Source: CAVVFX01 sp963747535
GTDB taxonomy: Bacteria; Acidobacteriota; Terriglobia; Bryobacterales; Bryobacteraceae
Assembly: GCA_963747535.1 (NCBI GenBank)
Contig: CAVVFX010000017.1
Coordinates: 62,001-126,000, forward strand
DNA length: 64,000 bases
Reading direction: 5' to 3'
Shown: positions 41,101-49,690 of the stretch, piece by piece
Layout: the number at the start of each line of letters is the position of its first letter
Position numbering within the stretch: position 1 is the stretch's first letter
Notes under the pieces: model-generated
Database searches by the model: none
Seen by the model: the letters and a program-made list of their open reading frames with translations, nothing else
What the model was told of the DNA's origin: nothing
Program-made: the position numbers and the translations under genes

Positions 41101-44100
41101 ATGCCGATTCGCGTCGCGCTCCATCATAAGACCACCTACCGTTACGACCGGCGGGTGAAGCTCTCCCCACAGGTCGTTCGACTGCGCCCTGCGCCCCATT
41201 GCCGCACGCCAATCACTGCCTACTCGCTGAAAATCGAACCTTCCGGCTACTTCATCAACTGGCAGCAGGACCCCCAAAGCAACTATCTGGCGCGCGTTGT
41301 CTTTCCGGACCCGGTTCGCTACTTTCAGGTTGAAGTCGATCTGGTTGCGGAAATGACGGTGATCAATCCGTTCGACTTCTTCCTCGAGCCATATGCCGAG
41401 CAGTTTCCCTTCACCTACGAGCCGGCGCTCGCCGAGGAACTCACGCCCTATCGCGTTCCCGAACCGGCGGGTCCCCAACTGCGGGCGCTGGTGGATTCGA
41501 TCGACCTGACCAAGCGGCGAACGATCGATTTTCTGGTTGAACTGAACATGCGTCTCCTGAACATGACGCGCTACGTCATCCGCCTGGAGCCCGGCGTTCA
41601 AACTCCCGAAGAAACCCTGACGCTGCAGAGCGGGTCATGCCGTGATAGCGCGTGGCTGCTGGTCCAGATCATGCGGCACCTGGGACTTGCGGCACGCTTC
41701 GTCTCCGGGTACCTCATTCAACTGAAAGCCGACGTTAAGCCCCTTACCGGTCCGGCCGGTCCTGAATCCGACTTCACCGACCTGCACGCATGGACTGAGG
41801 TTTATCTTCCCGGCGCTGGCTGGATCGGGCTCGATCCGACCTCCGGTTTATTTGCCGGCGAGGGCCATTTACCGCTGGCCGCTTCGCCGCAGCCTTCCTC
41901 GGCCGCGCCGGTTACGGGTGGCGTCGATCCCTGCAAAGTGGAGTTTTTCCACGAGATGCGCGTCACTCGCATCCACGAAGATCCGCGCGTCACCCTGCCG
42001 TATACCGAAGAGCAATGGAAGCGGATTGAAGAGCTTGGGGTTCATGTCGACCGGCAGATACAGATTGGCGATATTCGTCTAACCATGGGTGGCGAACCGA
42101 CATTTGTCTCGGTCGACGACATGGATGGCGCGGAATGGAATACTGCCGCACTGGGTGAAACCAAACGCGTGCTGTCAGAACGCCTGATCGACCGTCTCCG
42201 GCAGCGGTTCGCCAACGGCGCCCTGCTGCATTTCGGGCAAGGCAAATGGTATCCGGGAGAGCCCCTGCCACGCTGGTCCCTGGCCTGCTACTGGCGCCTG
42301 GACGGACAGCCGATGTGGCGTGATCCCAGCCTGTTGGCACGTGAGGACAGTCCCGCCACGGCGTTTGGCGCGGTGGATGGACAGCGCTTCGCGGAGACTC
42401 TAGCCCGGCGGCTCGGCGTCGAACCCGATTATGTCAATGCGGCGTTTGAAGATCCGATGTACTACCTGCAGCGCGAACGGAATCTGCCGGTCAACGTCGA
42501 CCCTCTTGACAACCATCTGGAGGATGAGCGGGAGCGTGAGCGGGTGCGTCAGGTGTTTGCCCGCGGTCTCAACACACCGACAGGATTCGTATTGCCTCTG
42601 CAACGCGGGGAAGGCAAGAACGGTCCGGAGTGGCAGACCGGACTGTGGATGCTGCGCGGCCAGCACCTGTTCCTGGTTCCGGGCGATTCTCCGGTTGGCC
42701 TTCGGCTACCGCTGCCCAGCCTCCCGTGGGTGGCGGCTGACGACATTCCGGTGACGGCCGTGGTGGATCCTATGGTGAAGCGCGGTCCTCTTCCCGTGCC
42801 GCCGCGCATGTCGCCCGAAGATCCGGTGTTGCAGCGCGAGCAGGATCCGAAGCGCAACCGTAAGCCGGAGATGGGAGAATCGGCCCCGTGGATCGTAAGA
42901 ACCGCCCTGTGCATCGAGCCGAGGGGCGGACGCCTCTACGTGTTCATGCCCCCCGCGGAACGGATCGAAGACTATATCGAACTTCTGACGGCAATCGAAG
43001 ATACGGCCGAACATCTCAGCATGCCGGTCATCATCGAGGGATACACGCCGCCGTACGATCCGCGCATCAATAATATAAAGGTTACGCCCGATCCCGGCGT
43101 GATCGAGGTCAACATTCATCCCGCGCACAACTGGGCCGAACTGGTCGAACACACCAACGCCGTCTATGAGGAGGCTCACCAGTGCCGGCTCGGGACCGAG
43201 AAGTTCATGCTCGACGGGCGGCACAGCGGCACCGGCGGCGGGAACCATTTCGTGCTGGGGGCTGCGACCGCGGCAGACAGTCCGTTCCTGCGACGGCCTG
43301 ACCTGCTGCGTAGCATGCTGGCCTACTGGCTCAACCATCCATCGCTATCCTATATGTTCTCCGGGCTGTTCATCGGGCCCACCAGCCAGGCGCCGCGGGT
43401 CGACGAAACCCGCCGGGATAGCCTGTACGAGTTGGAGATCGCCTTCAGTCAGATTCCCGGGATGGGCGAAGCGCGCGTTCCTCCCTGGCTGGTGGATCGG
43501 GTTTTCCGGCATATCCTGGTAGACGGAACCGGCAACACTCATCGGGCGGAGTTCTGTATCGATAAGCTGTACTCGCCGGACTCCTCCACCGGACGCCTCG
43601 GACTGCTGGAACTGCGGGGCTTCGAGATGCCGCCCCACTCCAGAATGAGTCTCACCCAGCAGTTGCTGGTGCGGGCCTTGATCGCGTGGTTCTGGAAACA
43701 GCCGTACAAACGCATGCCCACGCCCTGGGGAACGCAACTCCACGACCTGTTCATGCTGCCGCACTTCATTGCCGGCGATTTCCGCGATGTGCTCGAAGAT
43801 CTCAATACTGCCGGGTTTGCGTTTGAGGCCGGGTGGTTTGCGGCGCACTTCGAATTCCGCTATCCGGTCTTCGGGCGCGTAACTCACGCCGGCATGACGC
43901 TCGAACTGCGCCAGGCCACCGAGCCGTGGTACGTGCTGGGCGAAGAGCCGGCGGGAGGCGGGACCACGCGGTTTGTGGACTCGTCGGTGGAGCGGGTACA
44001 GGTGAAGGTCAATGGACTCACCAATGATCGGTACGTGATCGCCTGCAACGGCCGCCGTGTGCCGCTGCATTTCACCGGGACGCAAGGCGAGTGGGTAGCA

Positions 44101-44433
44101 GGCGTTCGGTATCGCGCCTGGCAACCTCCCAGCTGCCTGCATCCGACCATTCCAGTGCATACGCCCCTGATCTTCGACGTCGTGGACACCTGGACCGGAC
44201 GTTCGGTGGGCGGCTGCACCTACCACGTGGCGCATCCTGGCGGACGGAGTTACGATACTTTCCCGGTCAACGCCAATGAAGCTGAATCCCGGCGAACGTC
44301 GCGGTTCTTCAGCATCGGCCATACGCCGGGCCCGATGCCGTTGCCGGTAGTCGAAGAAAATCCTGACTTCCCGCTGACTTTGGATTTGAGGCGAAGAGTA
44401 TCGCCGAGCGTGCGAAATACTTTGGAAGGCTGA
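41101..44433 (+). CDS. Transglutaminase-like / DUF2126 fusion protein
   Basis: The 1110-residue protein joins a bacterial transglutaminase-like module to DUF2126. Residues 1-80 form the N-terminal beta domain (IRVALHHKTTYRYDRRV). The papain-like core has Cys in LQSGSCRDSAWLLVQIMRHL, His in FTDLHAWTEVYLPG and Asp in GLDPTSG. From about residue 300 the DUF2126 part runs to the end (LTMGGEPTFVSVDDMDGAEW, RPDLLRSMLAYWLNHPSLSY, RHSGTGGGNHFVLG). In many bacteria the two parts are also fused and lie beside circularly permuted ATP-grasp and alpha-E genes linked to peptide modification; those partners are absent here. The enzyme is probably cytosolic, as no signal peptide is seen. Confidence 0.9.
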   Translation: MPIRVALHHKTTYRYDRRVKLSPQVVRLRPAPHCRTPITAYSLKIEPSGYFINWQQDPQSNYLARVVFPDPVRYFQVEVDLVAEMTVINPFDFFLEPYAEQFPFTYEPALAEELTPYRVPEPAGPQLRALVDSIDLTKRRTIDFLVELNMRLLNMTRYVIRLEPGVQTPEETLTLQSGSCRDSAWLLVQIMRHLGLAARFVSGYLIQLKADVKPLTGPAGPESDFTDLHAWTEVYLPGAGWIGLDPTSGLFAGEGHLPLAASPQPSSAAPVTGGVDPCKVEFFHEMRVTRIHEDPRVTLPYTEEQWKRIEELGVHVDRQIQIGDIRLTMGGEPTFVSVDDMDGAEWNTAALGETKRVLSERLIDRLRQRFANGALLHFGQGKWYPGEPLPRWSLACYWRLDGQPMWRDPSLLAREDSPATAFGAVDGQRFAETLARRLGVEPDYVNAAFEDPMYYLQRERNLPVNVDPLDNHLEDERERERVRQVFARGLNTPTGFVLPLQRGEGKNGPEWQTGLWMLRGQHLFLVPGDSPVGLRLPLPSLPWVAADDIPVTAVVDPMVKRGPLPVPPRMSPEDPVLQREQDPKRNRKPEMGESAPWIVRTALCIEPRGGRLYVFMPPAERIEDYIELLTAIEDTAEHLSMPVIIEGYTPPYDPRINNIKVTPDPGVIEVNIHPAHNWAELVEHTNAVYEEAHQCRLGTEKFMLDGRHSGTGGGNHFVLGAATAADSPFLRRPDLLRSMLAYWLNHPSLSYMFSGLFIGPTSQAPRVDETRRDSLYELEIAFSQIPGMGEARVPPWLVDRVFRHILVDGTGNTHRAEFCIDKLYSPDSSTGRLGLLELRGFEMPPHSRMSLTQQLLVRALIAWFWKQPYKRMPTPWGTQLHDLFMLPHFIAGDFRDVLEDLNTAGFAFEAGWFAAHFEFRYPVFGRVTHAGMTLELRQATEPWYVLGEEPAGGGTTRFVDSSVERVQVKVNGLTNDRYVIACNGRRVPLHFTGTQGEWVAGVRYRAWQPPSCLHPTIPVHTPLIFDVVDTWTGRSVGGCTYHVAHPGGRSYDTFPVNANEAESRRTSRFFSIGHTPGPMPLPVVEENPDFPLTLDLRRRVSPSVRNTLEG

Positions 44434-44521
44434 TCGCGGGGCCGAAGGCCCACCAGTTTGTGGCCAACTGTCGATCTACCGACGGCGAACGTCAGGGCAG
44501 TGTCAGAAGGCGGACAGCGCG

Positions 44522-45136
44522 CTATGCGGCGCGGTGCAATCTGGGCGAAGGAGCTTTCTCAACGGTGAGGTCCGCCCAAACAGGCTTGAGATGCAAGCGC
44601 ACGCCCGCTCGCGCGCGGAACAGCCTGGTCTTTGCGGCGGGCAGGGTGAGTCCCAGCATCGCGGCAATTTCCTTGACAGGTAAGCCTGAAGCGGAGAGAC
44701 TGTACACCTCGCGCTGGGGCTTCGGAAGCCTCGAAACTGCATAAGAGATGGCCGAAGTGATCTCCCGGCGCCAGGTGTTCTTTTCGGGCGTCGGTTCCGG
44801 CGAATGGAGAATGTCCGCTCCTCTGCCTCCGGGCAAATCATCCATGTACACACACGCCACGTGACGCCGGCGTTCGCGAAGCTGCATCAGGCAACAATTC
44901 ACCACGATGCGTGTAATCCAGGTTTTGAAACAGGCATCTCCGCGAAAGCTGTGCAGGTGCTGGAAGGCCGAAGAATACGCCACCTGAACCGCATCCTGCG
45001 AATCTTCCTCGGAGCGCAGAATACCGCGAGCCAGACGTAGGGAAGATGGATAATACCGGCCGAACAGCTCGGCTAAAGCTGCCCGGTCTCCCCGCTTACC
45101 GTGGGTGATCAGTTCGACTTCCAATCTCTCTTGCAT
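44522..45136 (-). CDS. ECF-type RNA polymerase sigma factor
   Basis: This sigma-70 family factor of the extracytoplasmic-function type redirects RNA polymerase to a small regulon. Region 2 is at about residues 20-95 (FGRYYPSSLRLARGILRSEEDSQDAVQVAYSSAFQHL, DACFKTWITRIVVNCC) and region 4 at about 130-185 (VSRLPKPQREVYSLSASGLPVKEIAAMLGLTLPAAKTRLFRAR). The 204 residues include a 40-residue spacer and a tail of about 20. No anti-sigma gene is adjacent. It is divergent from rpiA, from which it is separated by about 210 bp. Confidence 0.92.
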   Translation of the reverse strand: MQERLEVELITHGKRGDRAALAELFGRYYPSSLRLARGILRSEEDSQDAVQVAYSSAFQHLHSFRGDACFKTWITRIVVNCCLMQLRERRRHVACVYMDDLPGGRGADILHSPEPTPEKNTWRREITSAISYAVSRLPKPQREVYSLSASGLPVKEIAAMLGLTLPAAKTRLFRARAGVRLHLKPVWADLTVEKAPSPRLHRAA

Positions 45137-45346
45137 GCCTTATGCAACGCAATTCACGCGCCAAATCCAAGTTCCTCATTCACTTAGTGATTCGACGGCC
45201 ATGGGCGGCGGGAGACAGGACGAGGACGCCGGCAAGTGTCGATCTATCGTCAGACCGATGGTCTATTTTGGACCCGCCGGTGTGCAGGCAGACTGGTGCG
45301 ATACGTGCGAGTGCGAATTGGGAGACCGCGAGGGGAGAATGGTTTG

Positions 45347-46048
45347 ATGAGCCGCGACGAAGATCAATTGAAAATGGCTGCTGCTGAATCGGCGGTCACC
45401 CAGGTTACAGACGGAATGCTCGTGGGGCTCGGGTCCGGCTCCACCGCAGCGTTCGCGGTGAACGCTCTCGGAAGGCGGGTGCGCGAGGGCTTACGCATCG
45501 CGGGTATCCCCACGTCAGAGCGCACTGCCGCTCAAGCACGCGAGTTGGGAATACCGCTCGCTACCTTGTCTGAGGATCGTCGCATCGACATCACGATCGA
45601 TGGCGCGGATGAGGTAGAGGAGGGCAATCTGGATCTGATCAAGGGACACGGCGGAGCGCTGCTGCGGGAAAAGATCGTGGCGATTTCGAGTAAACGGCTG
45701 CTGATCGTCATTCACAACAGCAAGCTGGTGAAGCATCTCGGCATGACCTACCCCGTGCCGGCGGAGGTGGTTCCTTTCGGATGGCAAACCACCGCGCGGC
45801 ACCTGGCGGACCTGGGAATGAAGCCAGTGCTGCGGCTGAATCCTGATGGCCAACCCTACCGCAGCGATGGCGGCAACTACATCCTCGACTGCTCGTTCGC
45901 GCCGGGCGTCTCAGTGGGGTCGTTGGCGAGTCAGCTCGATCATGTGGTCGGCCTGGTGGAACACGGCTTCTTCATCGGCTTGACCTCAGAGGTTCACGTG
46001 GCCGGACCCGAAGGTGTACGAGTCTTGAGACAGGCCCCTACCACATAA
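45347..46048 (+). CDS. rpiA: Ribose-5-phosphate isomerase A
   Basis: The enzyme interconverts ribose 5-phosphate and ribulose 5-phosphate in the pentose phosphate pathway. The RpiA blocks are present: VGLGSGSTAAFAV (phosphate loop), DITIDGADEVEEG and KGHGGALLREKIVAIS. ATG 45347 is preferred to 45236 because the RpiA sequence starts there and AGGGGAG precedes it; the extra upstream residues are unlike the family. The protein has 233 residues. It stands alone, with an ECF sigma gene divergent and an unrelated gene convergent. Confidence 0.95.
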   Translation: MSRDEDQLKMAAAESAVTQVTDGMLVGLGSGSTAAFAVNALGRRVREGLRIAGIPTSERTAAQARELGIPLATLSEDRRIDITIDGADEVEEGNLDLIKGHGGALLREKIVAISSKRLLIVIHNSKLVKHLGMTYPVPAEVVPFGWQTTARHLADLGMKPVLRLNPDGQPYRSDGGNYILDCSFAPGVSVGSLASQLDHVVGLVEHGFFIGLTSEVHVAGPEGVRVLRQAPTT

Positions 46049-46073
46049 ACTTCAGCGCATCTGAAGTGCGTGG

Positions 46074-46547
46074 CTACCGGATCATCCGCTGACGGCCATC
46101 CTCTTCCGCCGGCCCCATTAAAAGGTCGGGCGAGAATACCGATAGTGAACGGGCCAACATGTCGAGGTCGGCGCCTTCCGAGATCGGAATCTCCTGCTCG
46201 ACCCAGTTGGAAAGCGGAATATTGCGGAAGAAGATGCGTTCCTGCCGGACCAGCATCTTGCGGGTGACGAACAAGACCCTTTGCTCCCGGACGTAGTGGC
46301 GCTCTTCAATCCGCAAATCCGCCAGGAAGTCGTCGAGCGCTTTGCGGCGGGTGGTTTCTTCCACGCCTTGCAGCGCACCCTGGATGCCTTGCTTTTGCGC
46401 TTCGAGCGAGGCACGTGTCTCCGCCAGCTTTTCCCGCTGCCGCGCGAGCCGGACCTCCATCCTGGAATGCATGATGAACCAGACCAGCCCGCCCGTCGCA
46501 ACCGCGCAGAGGCTGGACCACGCCGCTACCAACCACATCAGGTTCAT
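46074..46547 (-). CDS. Membrane-anchored coiled-coil protein of unknown function
   Basis: The family is not recognised. The 157-residue product has one N-terminal membrane helix (LVAAWSSLCAVATGGLVWFI), then a predicted coiled coil (RLARQREKLAETRASLEAQKQ) and a charged mixed alpha/beta part with a repeated Arg-rich pattern (ERHYVREQRVLFVTRKMLVRQERIFF). TAATCT lies 6 nt before the ATG. It follows the GT2 gene at 46563 on the same strand by about 15 bp and could be co-transcribed with it or start from its own box. Confidence 0.72.
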   Translation of the reverse strand: MNLMWLVAAWSSLCAVATGGLVWFIMHSRMEVRLARQREKLAETRASLEAQKQGIQGALQGVEETTRRKALDDFLADLRIEERHYVREQRVLFVTRKMLVRQERIFFRNIPLSNWVEQEIPISEGADLDMLARSLSVFSPDLLMGPAEEDGRQRMIR

Positions 46548-46562
46548 ACTTTCAGATTACCT

Positions 46563-47414
46563 TTATGCACCGTCGATTTTCTGGCCCGACACCAAGTATC
46601 GCAGCCGGACGAGCTTGAATGTGAGAAGTGCCCGCAGGATCGCTCCTAACCGATACTTCAGTTTGGCTGGCAAGCCGAAATACTTTCCCAGGAAAGTTGC
46701 CGTGCCAAGCTGACGGTCCGCGGCAAACTCCGCACGCTCGTCCTGGCTCTCGGGAAGGTGAACGGCCGTCGCGCCTTCCACGATCACGATCTTTTTGTTC
46801 GCCCGGCGAACCTGCATGCTCAACTCGATGTCGCTACCATAATTCCCGTAGCGCTCGTCGACATTGCGCAGTGCATTGAGCAGGAAGCGCCGGACCATGA
46901 TAGCCGCGCCGCTGACTGCCGGTACTTCACCGGGGCTGCCTGGCCGGAAGGGTGGATCGGGATTTTCCGGCGTCGGCAGATCGCGCACCTGCGGAGCGGG
47001 GTGGCCCGCCTCATCGAGCAACAACGGGCACGCTGCTCCGGTCTCGTTATGCTGCGCCAGTACCGCGCGCAGCCGTTCGACGGTCTCCGGGTGAATCTCG
47101 ACATCTTCATGCAGGAACAGCACGTAAGCGTCATCCCTCGCGCGGATGCCGATGTTCAGCGCCTTGGTGAGCCCGAAGTTCTGCGGCAGCCGGATGAACT
47201 GGGCGGCGGGGAATTCCGAGTCGAGCGACGCGCTGCCGTCCCGCGAGCCATTGTCGACGACAATGATCTTCCTCACCGGATTCTCGACCGCGGCGTTGAG
47301 AGCCGAGAGACTCGCGCGCAACCGGTCGACGCGATTGCAGGAGACGATCACGACGGATACCTGCTCGACGGGCTCCGGCGCCGCTTGCTCGGTATTTTCC
47401 GGTTTGTTGTTCAA
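46563..47414 (-). CDS. Glycosyltransferase family 2, rhamnosyltransferase-like
   Basis: This cytosolic or membrane-associated GT-A glycosyltransferase probably decorates envelope polysaccharide. The 283 residues show SVVIVSCNRVDRLRASLSAL, VVDNGSRDGSASL, the LHEDVEIHPETVERL segment in place of a classical DXD, and the GAAIMVRRFLLNAL...GNYGSDIELSMQVRRAN region found in WbbL-like enzymes. Its ATG overlaps the ribF stop (47411-47414), so translation is coupled to ribF, an unusual partnership with no metabolic logic. The acceptor is unknown. Confidence 0.88.
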   Translation of the reverse strand: MNNKPENTEQAAPEPVEQVSVVIVSCNRVDRLRASLSALNAAVENPVRKIIVVDNGSRDGSASLDSEFPAAQFIRLPQNFGLTKALNIGIRARDDAYVLFLHEDVEIHPETVERLRAVLAQHNETGAACPLLLDEAGHPAPQVRDLPTPENPDPPFRPGSPGEVPAVSGAAIMVRRFLLNALRNVDERYGNYGSDIELSMQVRRANKKIVIVEGATAVHLPESQDERAEFAADRQLGTATFLGKYFGLPAKLKYRLGAILRALLTFKLVRLRYLVSGQKIDGA

Positions 47415-48379
47415 TTCGCCATTTTACCCTTCTCCGCGACCCGCCGAAAATACTTTTGTGCCACGGCGACATCGCGCAGGATCTGCGCCTTCAGATCCGC
47501 GGCCGCGGGAAACTTGCGTTCGTCCCGCACGCGCCACAGAAACTGTACCCGGATATGCGCCGGATCTGGGTCTGTGAGAGGGTCAAGGAGGAATGTTTCG
47601 ATGCTGGTCGAATGGCCGTCGAAGGTCGGACGATTTCCGATGTTGCTGATGGAGCGCCATTCGCGGCTGGAATCAAGATCATAGGTGCGCGTAACGTATA
47701 CGCCATCGGCCGGCCAGACCTCCGTAGAAGGCTGCAGGTTCAGGGTGGGAACGGTCTGCTTCGATCCCACTCCGTGGCCCTTAATGACCGTCCCTTCCAG
47801 CGCAAACGGGCGGCCGAGCAGCCGGCAGGCGCGACTGACCTTGCCTGCCAGGCTCATCTGCCGTACCAGGCTGCTGCTGACGCGCTCACCCCGAACGTTG
47901 ACCGGCGTGATCAGATCGACTTCAAAGCCGTATTTCGCGCCCAGTTCCGCCAGCAGGTTGGTATCGCCGGCCTGTTTGTGGCCGAAGCGGAAATCTTCTC
48001 CCACCAGTACCGCCCGCACTTGCATCGCGTCCACCAGCACCGTTTTCACGAACTGTTCCGGCGTCCAGCGCGAGACTTCGATGGTAAACGGCAGTATCAA
48101 GACTTCCTCAATGCCCAGATCACCCATCACCTTCGCGCGCTGGTCGAGAGTCATGATCATTTTGGGCGCCCGATCCGGCGCGACGATCCTGGCGGGGTGC
48201 GGGTTGAACGTCAGGACGGCGGCTTTCCAGCCGCGCTCGGGCGACATGGAGGAGATGCGCCTCATCAGCGCCTGATGTCCCACATGCACGCCGTCGAAGT
48301 TGCCGATGGTGGTGGCGCAGGGCCCGAAATCGCGCGGCACTTCATCCAGGCTGCGAAAGATGCGCACGTTGCCGCTCAT
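47411..48379 (-). CDS. ribF: Bifunctional riboflavin kinase / FMN adenylyltransferase
   Basis: The enzyme converts riboflavin to FMN and then FAD. The N-terminal adenylyltransferase has TTIGNFDGVHVGHQALM (HxGH) and the DFRFGHKQAGD segment; the C-terminal flavokinase has RPFALEGTVIKGHGVGSKQTVPTLN, DGVYVTR and ISNIGNRPTFDG. ATG 48379 is the family start; the frame continues open to 48709 without flavokinase-like sequence. Length is 322 residues. It follows the metallo-beta-lactamase gene by 109 bp, a spacer filled mostly by a repeat copy, and overlaps the downstream GT2 gene by 4 bp. Confidence 0.96.
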   Translation of the reverse strand: MSGNVRIFRSLDEVPRDFGPCATTIGNFDGVHVGHQALMRRISSMSPERGWKAAVLTFNPHPARIVAPDRAPKMIMTLDQRAKVMGDLGIEEVLILPFTIEVSRWTPEQFVKTVLVDAMQVRAVLVGEDFRFGHKQAGDTNLLAELGAKYGFEVDLITPVNVRGERVSSSLVRQMSLAGKVSRACRLLGRPFALEGTVIKGHGVGSKQTVPTLNLQPSTEVWPADGVYVTRTYDLDSSREWRSISNIGNRPTFDGHSTSIETFLLDPLTDPDPAHIRVQFLWRVRDERKFPAAADLKAQILRDVAVAQKYFRRVAEKGKMAN

Positions 48380-48422
48380 CGTGCCGTCACCCCTCGTTGT
48401 CCTTGTGGGACGGACTTTAGTC

Positions 48423-48473
48423 GCCGGCTGTCGCCGGCCGACAGACGACCAAAAACGATCGTCTGTCGTACGG
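48423..48473 (+). repeat. Interspersed two-hairpin repeat, copy 8 (diverged)
   Basis: Both hairpins are retained with compensating changes: GCCGGCTGTCGCCGGC for the first and GACAGACGACC...GATCGTCTGTC for the second, then GTACGG. It lies between two minus-strand genes. The pairing is kept while the sequence has changed, which argues for selection on structure. Confidence 0.78.
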
Positions 48474-48488
48474 GGACTGGACAGGCGC

Positions 48489-49277
48489 TCATGTTGCAGG
48501 CACCTCGATCTCCAGCCCGTCATAGGCGAGAAAAACGTTGGGTGGCAGGGCGAGTTCGGTCTTGACGTGGGGCAGATCGTGGCAAATGTGGGTGAAGAAC
48601 GCCCGGCGCGGCTGCAATGCCGAGGCTGTTTCGATGGACTGCTGGACGGTCGAATGGGTCGGGTGCGGCTTATGTCGAAGCGCATCGAGGAACAGCACAT
48701 CGAGCCCATGCAACATCTCCATAGAGCTGGGCGGAATGCCGCTGTGATCGGTCAGGTAGGCGGCGTTGCCGAAACGAAATCCGAAGATGCCGGCGTTCCC
48801 GTGCTTTATGGGGACCGGTATGAACTGGACGCCGTGAACATCGAACGGCGAGCCATCGAGTTCGTGCAACTCGAGCTTCGGGACGTAGGTGTTACGCGGG
48901 GTCTCGTCAAAGACATAGGAAAATGCCCTGCGAATTACCTCCAGCGTATCGCCTGCCGCGAAAATCGGGATGTGCCGGCTCTGACGAAAATTGAATGGCC
49001 TGACATCGTCGAGGCCCATGATGTGGTCCGCGTGGGCATGGGTGTAGACCACCGCGTCCAGGTGGTCGACCTGTGCCCGCAGAATCTGGGTGCGGAAGTC
49101 CGGCGTCGTATCGATCACAACGTTGTGTCCTTCGTAGGCGACCAGAATCGAAGGCCGCAGCCGTTTATCGCGAGGATCGGCCGAACTGCAGACCGCGCAA
49201 TGGCAGCCCACGGTCGGAATACCCACGCTGGTCCCCGATCCCAGGACAGTGATCTTGAACGCGGGCGCGCCGCTCAT
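48489..49277 (-). CDS. PhnP-like metallo-beta-lactamase-fold phosphodiesterase
   Basis: This metal-dependent hydrolase belongs to the PhnP/phosphoribosyl cyclic phosphodiesterase branch. The N-terminus has LGSGTSVGIPTVGCHCAVC with the paired Cys residues and DPRDKRLRPSILV typical of that group. The metal site HxHxDH is in YTHAHADHIMGLDDVRPF, and later ligands are in YLTDHSGIP and FFTHICHDLPH. Length is 262 residues. Its start overlaps the DUF1844 stop (49274-49277). No phn genes are nearby, so the natural substrate is open; cyclic nucleotides or cyclic phosphoribosyl compounds are candidates. Confidence 0.88.
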   Translation of the reverse strand: MSGAPAFKITVLGSGTSVGIPTVGCHCAVCSSADPRDKRLRPSILVAYEGHNVVIDTTPDFRTQILRAQVDHLDAVVYTHAHADHIMGLDDVRPFNFRQSRHIPIFAAGDTLEVIRRAFSYVFDETPRNTYVPKLELHELDGSPFDVHGVQFIPVPIKHGNAGIFGFRFGNAAYLTDHSGIPPSSMEMLHGLDVLFLDALRHKPHPTHSTVQQSIETASALQPRRAFFTHICHDLPHVKTELALPPNVFLAYDGLEIEVPAT

Positions 49278-49612
49278 GCTTTGGCTGACTTACCGGCAGT
49301 TTGCACGAAGCGGAAGCGCAGTTCGGTGATGGAATTATCCAGCAGCCGCTGCTCTTCGATCGAGAGATTGCCTCGGGTCTTCTGCTGCAGCATGGCGAGC
49401 ATGTCGATGAAGTGCCTGGCGAGATCGAGATTGGGCTCGGGCCGGTCTTTTTCCTCGCCGAAATGAAGCAATCCGAGTTGCATCTCGATTTGAAAGCGGA
49501 ACGTGGCCACCAGATATTCGAACGATGCGGGAGGAATAGGAACCTGCTCGGCCGCCGGATTCTGGGTCTCCGGAACGTCGTTTTGGGCGACAGGAGTTTC
49601 GTTTTCATTCAT
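49274..49612 (-). CDS. DUF1844 family protein
   Basis: This small cytosolic protein has no established function. The DUF1844 core is visible as SFEYLVATFRFQIEMQLGLLHFGEE followed by DLARHFIDMLAMLQQKTRGNLSIEEQRLLDNSITELRFRFVQ. ATG 49612 is used rather than GTG 49630 because TATTCT lies 9 nt upstream and the longer form adds nothing conserved. It starts the minus-strand run that includes the PhnP-like gene, ribF and a GT2 gene, and overlaps the next gene by 4 bp. In Acidobacteriota it often heads such clusters. Confidence 0.88.
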   Translation of the reverse strand: MNENETPVAQNDVPETQNPAAEQVPIPPASFEYLVATFRFQIEMQLGLLHFGEEKDRPEPNLDLARHFIDMLAMLQQKTRGNLSIEEQRLLDNSITELRFRFVQTAGKSAKA

Positions 49613-49690
49613 CCTGTACTCAGAATACACTGTGGCCGGGCTCTACACACCTCGTGCGGGGCGGCGTATGGGGGATAATATCCCGAGACT

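Noticed and set aside
43345..44322. Minus-strand frame of 325 codons
   Set aside because: It is antisense to the DUF2126 region, with no ribosome-binding site or motif.
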